Assembly (NCBI GenBank): GCA_934526185.1
Contig: CAKTAA010000031.1
Location: forward strand, 1-24,744
Direction: 5' to 3'
Length of the DNA: 24,744 nucleotides
Source of the DNA: an uncultured Eubacteriales bacterium
GTDB lineage: Bacteria; Bacillota; Clostridia; Oscillospirales; CAG-272
Below, piece by piece: positions 14,515-22,773 of this stretch (its first letter is position 1; the number at the start of each line of letters is the position of its first letter). The translations under genes and the position numbers were made by a program. A model generated the notes under the pieces. That model made no database searches and was not told the origin of the DNA. It saw nothing but the letters and a program-made list of their open reading frames with translations.

Positions 14515-15948
14515 ATGACAAAGGATCATACGCACCTATTCGAAGCGAATAGTAAAAAATATGCATTTGATTCAGAGAGACTTGTTGCTGTATCATTGGA
14601 TGATATTACCTATGATCTTCTGACGGACTTGAAAAATGGGCAAGTTAATAGCAGTGAATATTGTAAATATGAAAAAGCTCTCGTTGAAGAAAGCAATCGT
14701 TCCTTGCAAGAAGTTATAAAGGAAGGCTTCTTTTTCGGCGAAGATGAGGATGAAATGGTTGATAACCGTGTCTATCAAAAGGCATATTTTTCATTTCCTA
14801 CGGTTCATCGATGCAATTTTAAATGCCGCTATTGTTTCGCAGACGCGGGCCGGAATTTTGAACAATATGGAATGGCATTTCAGCCTGAGACTCTTCGCAA
14901 AGCCATGGAATACTTGTATATGGATTTGTTTGCAGATATTGAGACGTTCCGCTTGGATTTTGTTAGCGGCGGAGAGCCACTGCTCAATTTTGGTATCATT
15001 CAAGATTGCGTCCAGATCGGCCGCGATCTGTACAACGAAACAGGTAAAAAACTCGAAATATGGCTATGTACAAACGGGTCCATCAATCAGAAATCTTACT
15101 GGGAATTCTTAGAAAAAAATCGTATAAGTTTGGGAGTCAGTATTGATGGCGATCAGAGTGAACATGATAAAAATAGGCTGGACAATAACGGGAACGGAAC
15201 CTATCAGCTTGTAACGAAAAATATACGATATATTATTGATAATCCTGACTTTAATTCAAATTTTAGAGACTTATGGGGATTAAGCGTTATTACCGGAGAT
15301 ACATCAAGCCTTGTGGATATCTTAAAACATAATAAAGAGCTTGGGTTCAATCGAATGCAGATGAAATTTGTTCGTCTGCATAAAGACGTACCGTTCTCCA
15401 TTAATAGACAGACGATTATTCATGTTAAAGAAATGTATCATGATCTTGCTGAATTTTTAAAATCTACATATGATACAGGTGATCTTTCTTATTTGAATAT
15501 GATAGTCAATGAAAATGATTATTTCGGTAAAATACTCTGCCGACTGATTTTGAGAGAAAAATATCATACCAGGTGTTTTGCCGGTAAATGTAAAGTAAGC
15601 ATTACCGCAAACGGGCAGCTTTATCCATGTGATAGCTTTGTGGGTAACAGTGACTATTGTTTGGGCGACATATACAGAGGGATTGATGCAGAAAAACGTG
15701 AAAAATTCTATGAAACTACGATCTATACCCGTGAACCATGTAGGAACTGCTGGGCCAAATATGTTTGCGGCGGTGACTGTTTACATAATGCCTATCTTGT
15801 CAATGGGGATATCCATATGTGCGATGAAACTTTTTGTGACTTTATGCATTATGCAATTGAGCTAGGTATCGATTTGATACAGCATATCAGTGAAGGACCT
15901 TATGCCCAGAATTTTTATAGGTTCTTAAAATTGAGATCATTTATGTGA
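14515..15948 (+). CDS. Radical SAM/SPASM peptide-modifying enzyme C
   Basis: A 477-residue protein. An N-terminal region of about 95 residues is followed by CNFKCRYC (Cys100, Cys104, Cys107), then VSGGEP for SAM binding and IDGDQSEHDKNR. The C-terminal auxiliary-cluster region includes CRNCWAKYVCGGDC and MCDETFCDF. It is longer and more distant than enzymes A and B and lacks their close similarity to each other, so it probably catalyses a different step or acts on a different residue. GGAGG at 14501-14505 supports the ATG. It lies 26 bases after the B12 enzyme and 14 bases before the exporter. Confidence 0.92.
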   Translation: MTKDHTHLFEANSKKYAFDSERLVAVSLDDITYDLLTDLKNGQVNSSEYCKYEKALVEESNRSLQEVIKEGFFFGEDEDEMVDNRVYQKAYFSFPTVHRCNFKCRYCFADAGRNFEQYGMAFQPETLRKAMEYLYMDLFADIETFRLDFVSGGEPLLNFGIIQDCVQIGRDLYNETGKKLEIWLCTNGSINQKSYWEFLEKNRISLGVSIDGDQSEHDKNRLDNNGNGTYQLVTKNIRYIIDNPDFNSNFRDLWGLSVITGDTSSLVDILKHNKELGFNRMQMKFVRLHKDVPFSINRQTIIHVKEMYHDLAEFLKSTYDTGDLSYLNMIVNENDYFGKILCRLILREKYHTRCFAGKCKVSITANGQLYPCDSFVGNSDYCLGDIYRGIDAEKREKFYETTIYTREPCRNCWAKYVCGGDCLHNAYLVNGDIHMCDETFCDFMHYAIELGIDLIQHISEGPYAQNFYRFLKLRSFM

Positions 15949-15962
15949 AATGAGATGACACA

Positions 15963-17747
15963 ATGAAAAAAATCATTCAAAATAATGCATATGTCTTAAA
16001 GGAACTTTATGCTTATTCGAAATTGTATGTATTTATTTCTCTTTTAATACCGCTAACTGCCATCATTGACCCACTGAACAATACCATATTGGTTAAGTCT
16101 TTTATTAACCATTCGCTTGACAAAAATGTGACAATGATGTTGGCGTTTGCTACCTTGTACCTGTTAACAAGCTTGATCCAATATCTGGTTCGATCCTATT
16201 ATGATATTCGTTTTAGTTCACTAAAATGGGTTAGTATACGCAAAAAAATGGAAACAAAATTAATGGTTCAATATTTGAATCTAGATTTAAAGCAGCTTGA
16301 TAATCCGGCGTTTTATAACAAATATACACAGATCCTGAATGATGCACAGAACCGGTTCGGCGCGGTTATGGGAAGCCTCCAAGGCTTGTTGGGGCAAATA
16401 CTGGCCTTAGGGACTCTTGTTACCGTAGTTATGGTACTTGATCCTGTTGTCCTCTTAATATCCATTGCAGGCGTTGTTCTAAGCTTTCTAGTAACGCCCC
16501 TTATCAACAAGAAAAATTATGAGCTATTTCAAAAGCTAACACCGTCCAATCGTAAAATGGATTATGTTAAGCGCATATTCTATATCAATTTGTATACCAA
16601 GGAGCTTAAGCTGTTTAATTTTAAAGACTTGTTTTTGTCCATGTATAGCGATGCAAATCAAGATGTATTGAATATCAGGAAAAAATACAGCAAAAGTGTG
16701 TTGAGCATGGTAATCCTACAGAATATTATTGGAGCGCTTACTTTCGTATTGACTTTAGTTTATTTGGGGTTTCGGATGATTAATCATGGAATGGATGCCG
16801 GAACCTGCTTTGCTCTGGTCAATGGGTCTATTAACATTAAGATGCAATTATCCGGTTTCTTAAATACCTTGGGTCAATTCGCCGCGCACAGCAATTATAT
16901 TGATAATTATCGCAGCTTTTTCGAATATCGATCCATCATCGAAACGAATAAAGGACTTCCAGCCTCCACGTCTGAAAATGCAGAGAGGGTAATAGAATTT
17001 CGAAACGTATGCTTTAAATATCATGATGATATGGATTTTGTACTTAAAAATATCAACGTGACTATTCGTCATGGTGAGAAAGTCGCTATAGTAGGGAAAA
17101 ACGGCGCAGGGAAATCCACGTTTATTAACCTCCTGCTGCGTTTTTATGATCCGAACTCAGGAGAAATTCTGTTGGATAAAATTCCATATGCAGAGTATGA
17201 GATCGGTAGTTTGCGCAATATGTTCAGTTTGGTTTTTCAGGACTACAATGCTTATGCGGTATCGGTTTCAAAAAATGTGACGACGACTTATGAAGAATCC
17301 AAAAACGACCGTGAAAGAGTAGTGAAATCATTGGAGCTCAGCGGCCTATATAAAAAGATAAACGGGATGGAGAAGGGCTTGGACACAGAGCTTACGCGCG
17401 AATTTGATGAAGCCGGTATTGTGCTTTCAGGTGGAGAAACGCAAAAACTGGCTTTGGCAAGAGCTTATTATAAAAATGCAGAATTTTTAATTTGCGATGA
17501 GCCTACAAGCAACATTGACCCATTGGCGGAACATGAGATGATCAATAATATCATTGCTGCGAGTGAAGGAAAAACTCTCATCATAATTTCCCATAGATTG
17601 TCTTCCATGCAAAACATGGATAAAATCCTCTTATTTGATCACGGGGAAATAGTTGAAACCGGTACTCATCGTGAATTAATAGAGTTGAACGGACTATACG
17701 CAGATATGTATAAAACACAAGTTAGTCATTATGACTTGAACATTTAA
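15963..17747 (+). CDS. ABC exporter (fused membrane and ATPase domains)
   Basis: A 594-residue half-transporter. About six membrane helices occupy the first 310 residues. The nucleotide-binding domain has Walker A GKNGAGKS (378-385), a Q-loop in VFQDYNAY, signature LSGGE (488-492), Walker B FLICDEPTS and the H-loop IISHRLSS. Two copies would form a transporter in the cytoplasmic membrane. It lacks the N-terminal C39 peptidase domain that bacteriocin exporters use to cut leaders, so any leader removal must be done by another protein. Within this operon it most likely exports the finished peptide product. Only a weak ribosome binding site precedes the ATG, but the 14-base gap allows coupled translation. 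Confidence 0.94.
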   Translation: MKKIIQNNAYVLKELYAYSKLYVFISLLIPLTAIIDPLNNTILVKSFINHSLDKNVTMMLAFATLYLLTSLIQYLVRSYYDIRFSSLKWVSIRKKMETKLMVQYLNLDLKQLDNPAFYNKYTQILNDAQNRFGAVMGSLQGLLGQILALGTLVTVVMVLDPVVLLISIAGVVLSFLVTPLINKKNYELFQKLTPSNRKMDYVKRIFYINLYTKELKLFNFKDLFLSMYSDANQDVLNIRKKYSKSVLSMVILQNIIGALTFVLTLVYLGFRMINHGMDAGTCFALVNGSINIKMQLSGFLNTLGQFAAHSNYIDNYRSFFEYRSIIETNKGLPASTSENAERVIEFRNVCFKYHDDMDFVLKNINVTIRHGEKVAIVGKNGAGKSTFINLLLRFYDPNSGEILLDKIPYAEYEIGSLRNMFSLVFQDYNAYAVSVSKNVTTTYEESKNDRERVVKSLELSGLYKKINGMEKGLDTELTREFDEAGIVLSGGETQKLALARAYYKNAEFLICDEPTSNIDPLAEHEMINNIIAASEGKTLIIISHRLSSMQNMDKILLFDHGEIVETGTHRELIELNGLYADMYKTQVSHYDLNI

Positions 17748-17759
17748 GGGAGTTTCTGT

Positions 17760-18689
17760 ATGTGGAATATTACACCAAAGTCTAAGGCGTATTTTACATG
17801 CAGGCAATGTCAGCTTGTAAATTATATCGAATATATGAATAAAGATCCCAGAAAGCTGTTTCAAATTAGCCATGGCTATCGTTATAAACCAGTGTCGTCA
17901 CAATTAGCGGCCTGTATTTTCTATTCAGACCAGGACAGAGATATTATGAAAAACACATATGGAATTGTCATTAATGAGAAACATTTGGATGACGTGGAAA
18001 TGCTCAGGCAATATATTAGAGACAATTTAAAGAGTAGTCCCATCTTAGTGGAAATGGATGCTTATGAATGCCCCTGGAACAGGGGCTATCATCTTTTACA
18101 TCAAAAACATTTTTTTCTCGTGGTGGACTATAATGCAACGGAGAATTATTGCATTGTATCGGATTCTTATTGTTCCGAACAACTCATACATTTTCATTTT
18201 AATAAGCTGTTGGAGTGGCATGGTTGTGCTTCAGTATTCATCCATACAGATGATAAAGAGAACTTGTTTGATGAAAGAAGTACCTATTTATCAATTGCTC
18301 AACAACATCTTCAGCATGATTATATACAGGATATCAATATGATGAGATATCATATTCTAGATAGACTCACTGAAATACTTGGGGAAAAAGACGGGTCAAT
18401 ACCGCTTGATTCCACATTTTATGCTATTCAAACCATAGCTTATCAAAAGGTTGCTTATACAGAATATTTATCATTATGCCAAGATCAATTAGGGATGGTA
18501 AATCTAAATAAATTAAAGCAGGATTACTTGCGGATGGCAAAGAAGTATGAGGAATTAAAGGTTTTATTAGTGAAACATTCCATTATAAACAAAATTGATA
18601 AAGACGCAATATCTTCCAAATTCGATCAATTGATTTTTATAGAACAAGGCATCACGTTTTGCTATTCTCAATCCCTGAATACCCTATAG
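17760..18689 (+). CDS. BtrH-like cysteine acyltransferase/peptidase-fold protein
   Basis: A 309-residue soluble protein. The N-terminal half resembles the BtrH N-terminal domain, a papain/C39-like fold known from butirosin synthesis, where BtrH moves an acyl group from a carrier protein to an amine. Visible landmarks are FTCRQCQLVNYIEY (Cys14 or Cys17 as nucleophile), KHFFLVVDYN (His117) and IVSDSY. The C-terminal 130 residues are helical, also as in BtrH-type proteins. The AAGGGAG site overlaps the exporter stop codon. With an ACP, an adenylation enzyme and a peptide in the same operon, transfer of an acyl group from a carrier to the peptide is the natural guess; a leader peptidase role is the alternative. 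Overall similarity is by eye, so the family call is moderate. Confidence 0.65.
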   Translation: MWNITPKSKAYFTCRQCQLVNYIEYMNKDPRKLFQISHGYRYKPVSSQLAACIFYSDQDRDIMKNTYGIVINEKHLDDVEMLRQYIRDNLKSSPILVEMDAYECPWNRGYHLLHQKHFFLVVDYNATENYCIVSDSYCSEQLIHFHFNKLLEWHGCASVFIHTDDKENLFDERSTYLSIAQQHLQHDYIQDINMMRYHILDRLTEILGEKDGSIPLDSTFYAIQTIAYQKVAYTEYLSLCQDQLGMVNLNKLKQDYLRMAKKYEELKVLLVKHSIINKIDKDAISSKFDQLIFIEQGITFCYSQSLNTL

Positions 18690-18728
18690 AAGGAAAGATA
18701 ACGCATCAAAATTGTGGAGATAAACAAA

Positions 18729-20366
18729 ATGGACATTATTTATAAAGATAATCATTATGATAAAACTGATTATAACGAATTTGTAAAAAGGCATATAGAC
18801 AATCCTTGCAATATTAAGACGATGTTAATAATGCGGCGCACCCCCGAACTGATATTTGCAATGTGTATGTGTTTAGAAAGAAATAATACCGTTATACCAA
18901 TTGATCCGGCATATCCCAAAAAGCATATTGATTATATAATTAAGGATTCAGCACCAGACAAGATAATTTCCGATATTGATTCATATAATGATTTGTTTCA
19001 AGAAAAACGGTCGAATATCACCCAAAATGATGTGGCATATATCCTTTATACATCCGGCTCAACCGGTCATCCAAAAGGCGTAGAAGTTACATATGAGGCT
19101 CTATCTAACTTTATTGAGGGCATTTCCGAAACAATTGATTTTTCTCCTGGTAAAAGAATCGCTTGCCTTACCACGATATCATTCGATATCTTCTTTCTTG
19201 AAAGTATCGTGGCTCTAAATAAAGGATTAACGGTTGTTTTAGCAGATGAAGAAGAACAACGAAATCCAAAGCTGATGGCGAAGTTCATTCAAGATAATGC
19301 AGTTGATATAATTCAAATGACTCCATCCAGAATGCAGTTGCTCTTGAATTATGACAAAGAGCTTATATGCCTAAAAAGCGTTAAGGAGATCATGATTGGT
19401 GGTGAGGCGTTCCCTTTTGGTCTACTTCAAACTCTGCAGGAAAAGACCACCGCGAGGATATACAATATGTACGGTCCTACTGAAACAACTATCTGGTCGA
19501 CAATCAGCAATCTTACTTATAAAGATCATATTGATATCGGTCGTCCAATAAAAAACACTGAAATTTACATAATGGATGATAGCCTAACTCTTTTGCCGAG
19601 TGGACAAATTGGTGAAATTTGTATTGGTGGAAAAGGACTTGCGAAAGGCTATGTTGGCAGAGATGACTTGACCGCGGAAAAGTTTATCTATCTTCCGCAA
19701 AAACCAAACGTTAGAGTTTATCGCACGGGCGACATGGGACGTCATTTACCTGATGGCGATTTGGAATATTTAGGTAGAACTGATAATCAGGTAAAAATAC
19801 GTGGTCATCGTGTTGAACTTGAAGAAATCGAGTCGCATCTTAACCAAATTAAAGGAATACACCAAGCGGTTGTTATTGCATTGGAGACAAACGAAACAGA
19901 TAAGATATTACAGGCGTTTTACACAAGCGATGCCACTTTGAATCAAAAAGAGATAACGGATTATTTATCTTCAAAGCTACCCGAGTATATGATTCCGGTC
20001 AGATTTAAACGTGTCGAAAGTTTCCTTCAGACGGAAAACGGGAAAATTGACAGGAAAAGAGTATTACAATGTGTGGAGATAAAGACTGGAGATGACCTGC
20101 CGGAAGAGTCTAAGCTAAGCGAATTAAATGCCGTCCCCCAAAAGGCCTTTGGGGTAATAAAATCTACTCTTGCCCCCAAGAATGAAGATGTGACATTAGA
20201 AACTTCCTTTGTCGAAGCAGGGGTAGATTCAATTACCTTTGTTAATTTAGTTGTCGCATTAGAAAGTGAATTCAATTTTGAATGGGATGATGAAATGCTA
20301 TTAATAACCGCATTCTCAACCATAAGATCAATGGTTGAATATGTGGACTCAAAAATTTCCGAGTGA
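18729..20366 (+). CDS. Adenylation-thiolation didomain (NRPS-like loading protein)
   Basis: A 545-residue protein that activates an acid as acyl-AMP and loads it on its own carrier domain. Motifs in order: TSGSTGHPKG (108-117), YGPTETT, YRTGDMGRHLPDGDLEYLGR, QVKIRGHRVELEEIE and ENGKIDRKR with the catalytic Lys. The last about 80 residues are a thiolation domain with Ser501 in GVDSI. Asp153 in SFDIFFLE aligns with the Asp that binds the alpha-amino group in amino-acid-activating enzymes, so an amino acid is likely; hand-read pocket residues (D, I, L, M, M, G, M, I, W) match no code that I know. The N-terminus is compact. The ATG at 18729 has GGAG 9 bases upstream. A GTG at 18714 would add five residues. 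No condensation or thioesterase domain is present. Confidence 0.92.
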   Translation: MDIIYKDNHYDKTDYNEFVKRHIDNPCNIKTMLIMRRTPELIFAMCMCLERNNTVIPIDPAYPKKHIDYIIKDSAPDKIISDIDSYNDLFQEKRSNITQNDVAYILYTSGSTGHPKGVEVTYEALSNFIEGISETIDFSPGKRIACLTTISFDIFFLESIVALNKGLTVVLADEEEQRNPKLMAKFIQDNAVDIIQMTPSRMQLLLNYDKELICLKSVKEIMIGGEAFPFGLLQTLQEKTTARIYNMYGPTETTIWSTISNLTYKDHIDIGRPIKNTEIYIMDDSLTLLPSGQIGEICIGGKGLAKGYVGRDDLTAEKFIYLPQKPNVRVYRTGDMGRHLPDGDLEYLGRTDNQVKIRGHRVELEEIESHLNQIKGIHQAVVIALETNETDKILQAFYTSDATLNQKEITDYLSSKLPEYMIPVRFKRVESFLQTENGKIDRKRVLQCVEIKTGDDLPEESKLSELNAVPQKAFGVIKSTLAPKNEDVTLETSFVEAGVDSITFVNLVVALESEFNFEWDDEMLLITAFSTIRSMVEYVDSKISE

Positions 20367-20377
20367 TGGTGTAAAAA

Positions 20378-21004
20378 ATGATTTGTGAATACATTGAGGG
20401 AGATACGTTCTGTGAATTGAATATAGGCATAGGGCACCAGTTGTCAAAAATCCACGGTCTAAACAAAGGACCATTGAGAAATGCTGTTAAAGTCAATACC
20501 TGCTCGATTAATAAGGTGAAAATCCTTTTGATTCAATTTGACAAGTCTAATAAGATGGGAACTATCGGGGTTGCGGAAAGCGAAAAGATTACATCAGCTT
20601 TTGAATACGCAACGCAAAAGAAAATACCAGTGATTGCTGTTGTTGCCTCTGGTGGCATCCGAGTTAATGAGGGGACTTTGGCGTTAATGCAGATGGCTAA
20701 GATGACCGCCGCTGTAAAACAACATAGCGCTAAAGGTTTACTATATATTTCTGTTGTTACTAACCCAACACTTGGCGGTGCAAGTGCCAGCTTTGTGTCA
20801 TTAGCAGACATTATAATCGCGGAAAAATATGCTGTATATGGATTCTCTGGCAGAAGGATTATTGAGGATACAACACACGAGCAGTTGCCGGACGATTTCC
20901 AAACAGCCGAATACGCCAAACGTCATGGGATGGTCGATATTGTCGCAGATAAGTCTGAGATAAAACAAATCATATCAAAACTATTACGATTACATGAGCA
21001 ATAG
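20378..21004 (+). CDS. accD: AccD-like carboxyltransferase beta subunit lacking the zinc ribbon
   Basis: A 208-residue crotonase-fold protein. VVASGGIRVNEGTLALMQMAKM, YISVVTNPTLGGASASFVSL and the segment YGFSGRRIIEDT closely follow the acetyl-CoA carboxylase beta subunit, which with AccA moves CO2 from biotin to an acyl-CoA. Typical AccD is about 280-300 residues and starts with a four-cysteine zinc ribbon; here that N-terminal part is missing and only about 40 non-matching residues precede the fold. The start has a weak ribosome binding site, 11 bases after the adenylation gene, so translation is probably coupled. No biotin carboxylase or biotin carrier gene lies in the window, so it must borrow those from the cell or do something else. 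A paralogue of the housekeeping subunit seems likely. Confidence 0.85.
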   Translation: MICEYIEGDTFCELNIGIGHQLSKIHGLNKGPLRNAVKVNTCSINKVKILLIQFDKSNKMGTIGVAESEKITSAFEYATQKKIPVIAVVASGGIRVNEGTLALMQMAKMTAAVKQHSAKGLLYISVVTNPTLGGASASFVSLADIIIAEKYAVYGFSGRRIIEDTTHEQLPDDFQTAEYAKRHGMVDIVADKSEIKQIISKLLRLHEQ

Positions 21005-21013
21005 GTAAGGTTT

Positions 21014-21805
21014 ATGAATTATTCAATATCAGAAAAACTGAATATATTGAAGCACGCTAACCGCGCTAATGCAAAGTCGTATATTGATCTTATCTTTACT
21101 GATTTCATGGAACTTAGCGGTGACAGGCTGTATGGTGATGATCCCTCAATTATAGGGGGCATAGGCTTTATTGACAATATTCCCCTGACGGTGATTGGTC
21201 AGTTACGGGGAAGAAACATGGAAGAACAAGTCAAATTCAATTTTTCAATGACACACCCGGAAGGCTTCCGGAAATCACTACGGTTGATGAAGCAGGCAGA
21301 AAAATTCCATAGGCCAGTCGTTTGCTTTATAGATACAGTCGGTGCATATCCGGGTAAACAGGCTGAAGAACATGGACAAGCTTCCGCAATTGCGAATAAT
21401 CTAATGGAAATGATGACTTTAAAAATCCCCATTATCTCAGTCCTTATTGGATATGGTGGGAGCGGAGGAGCGTTAGCTTTATGTGTAGCGGATCGTATTG
21501 CTATTCTGGAAAATGCGGTATTCAGTGTTATTTCCCCAAAAGCCTGTGCTCAAATCTTATGGAAAGATATCAGCAGAGAAATCGAAGCTGTTGAAATATT
21601 GAAAATGACATCCATGGATTTGTTACAGCAAGGTATTGTGGACTTTATCATTCCCGAACCGGACGATGGAGCGCATACCGATGTACAAGAGACAGCTATA
21701 AGGATAAAGACCTATCTTAGAAAAGAGATAAAGCTGTTGGAGAATATTCGCACATCTAAACTCGTACATCAGCGGCAAAAGAAATATAGAGCGATAGGAA
21801 GGTAG
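21014..21805 (+). CDS. accA: AccA-like carboxyltransferase alpha subunit
   Basis: A 263-residue protein, similar in length to the short AccA of lactic acid bacteria and shorter than the roughly 320 residues of E. coli. HPEGFRKSLRLMKQAEKFHRPVV, FIDTVGAYPG, HGQASAIANNL and SVISPKACAQILWK follow the family closely. Two usually constant spots differ: DTPGAYPG is DTVGAYPG, and the GEGGSGG loop near the biotin/carboxyl site is GYGGSGG. It lies 9 bases after the AccD-like gene, so the two should form one carboxyltransferase. The changed loop residues could mean altered substrate use. The product would be malonyl-CoA or a related carboxylated acyl-CoA for the FabD-like protein encoded next. Confidence 0.9.
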   Translation: MNYSISEKLNILKHANRANAKSYIDLIFTDFMELSGDRLYGDDPSIIGGIGFIDNIPLTVIGQLRGRNMEEQVKFNFSMTHPEGFRKSLRLMKQAEKFHRPVVCFIDTVGAYPGKQAEEHGQASAIANNLMEMMTLKIPIISVLIGYGGSGGALALCVADRIAILENAVFSVISPKACAQILWKDISREIEAVEILKMTSMDLLQQGIVDFIIPEPDDGAHTDVQETAIRIKTYLRKEIKLLENIRTSKLVHQRQKKYRAIGR

Positions 21806-21815
21806 GATAATCGGA

Positions 21816-22736
21816 GTGGGCAATACAGCGGCACTGGTATTTGGAGGGCAAGGATCCCAATTTACAGGGATGGGAAAACGGATTTATGATTCCTTTTCAG
21901 AAGCAAGGTCTGTTTTTGTATTAGCCTCTGATGTTGTAGGCTATGATGTCGCCAGAATGTGTTTTGAATCTTCGCAAAATGAATTGAACAAGACGATATA
22001 CTGCCAGATTTGCACCTTTACTGTTGAGTTGGCGATCTATGAGGTATTCAAAAAGAAAAATATCCTGCTTAACGCCGTTGCCGGATTTTCTTTAGGAGAA
22101 TATATGGCTTTGGTAGCCGCAGGAATAACAGACGCAAAAACAGCGTTTGCGTTGGTGAATGCCAGGGCAAAGGCGATGGAAAATGAAGTTGCCGATAATG
22201 CAGGGAAGATGGTTGCTATCGTGAATTTGGATATAGAAAAAGTTGAGGCTATTTGTAAAAAGTTTGAGGCCGGAAAAGCGGCGGTTGCCAATTATAATGC
22301 CTTTAATCAGATTGTTGTGTCGGTCGCGATAGAAATTTTTGACGAGTTTATAAATAACGTAAAATCAGCAAACGGGCGAGCTATTCCACTAAAAGTCAGC
22401 AGACCATTTCATCACCCAATGATGCAACCAGCAGCAGATACATTTAAGGCTGATTTAGATAAAGTCGTTTTCAAAGAGCCTATATTGCCGATCTATATGA
22501 ATGTTACTGGCGAGTCGCTTTCTACAAAGGACTTTGTTTCTGAGAACCTTTACAAACAGATAATTAGACCTGTTGAATGGATAAAGACAATTCAAAATAT
22601 GAGGGCCAATGGCATTGATACTTTTTATGAAATCAGCCCCAAACCTACATTGGCGCCATTTATTAAGAACATCGCAGAAATAGGCATGGAAATAATGGAT
22701 GTTCAATCCACTTTAATAAACTGTGAAAACGCATAA
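21816..22736 (+). CDS. fabD: Malonyl-CoA:ACP transacylase (FabD type)
   Basis: A 306-residue protein, full length for FabD, which moves malonyl from CoA to the phosphopantetheine of an ACP. GGQGSQFTGMG opens the fold. The nucleophile is Ser92 in GFSLGEY, the malonyl-carboxylate-binding Arg117 is in NARAKAM, and the catalytic His199 is in RPFHHPM. All three essential positions are therefore intact. The start is GTG at 21816, with TAGGA overlapping the AccA stop 8 bases upstream. It ends the operon with no visible terminator. Only 37 bases separate it from the end of a convergent transposon-gene remnant. Together with the ACP and the carboxyltransferase genes it suggests a dedicated malonyl-ACP supply, yet no ketosynthase is present. 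Confidence 0.95.
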   Translation: MGNTAALVFGGQGSQFTGMGKRIYDSFSEARSVFVLASDVVGYDVARMCFESSQNELNKTIYCQICTFTVELAIYEVFKKKNILLNAVAGFSLGEYMALVAAGITDAKTAFALVNARAKAMENEVADNAGKMVAIVNLDIEKVEAICKKFEAGKAAVANYNAFNQIVVSVAIEIFDEFINNVKSANGRAIPLKVSRPFHHPMMQPAADTFKADLDKVVFKEPILPIYMNVTGESLSTKDFVSENLYKQIIRPVEWIKTIQNMRANGIDTFYEISPKPTLAPFIKNIAEIGMEIMDVQSTLINCENA

Positions 22737-22773
22737 CTTCACACTTTCGCCAAACTATGAAATAAAAATTCTG

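Larger units (their letters stand above)
5984..22773. other. AT-rich accessory block inserted after tRNA-Leu
   Basis: From just after the tRNA to the convergent transposon-gene remnant, the sequence is visibly much more AT-rich than the flanks. It carries an orphan nuclease, a membrane protein and a complete-looking biosynthetic operon. No integrase gene is present inside. I found no second copy of the tRNA 3' end near the right side, so this is a compositional island rather than a proven integrated element. The right limit is approximate. Confidence 0.55.
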
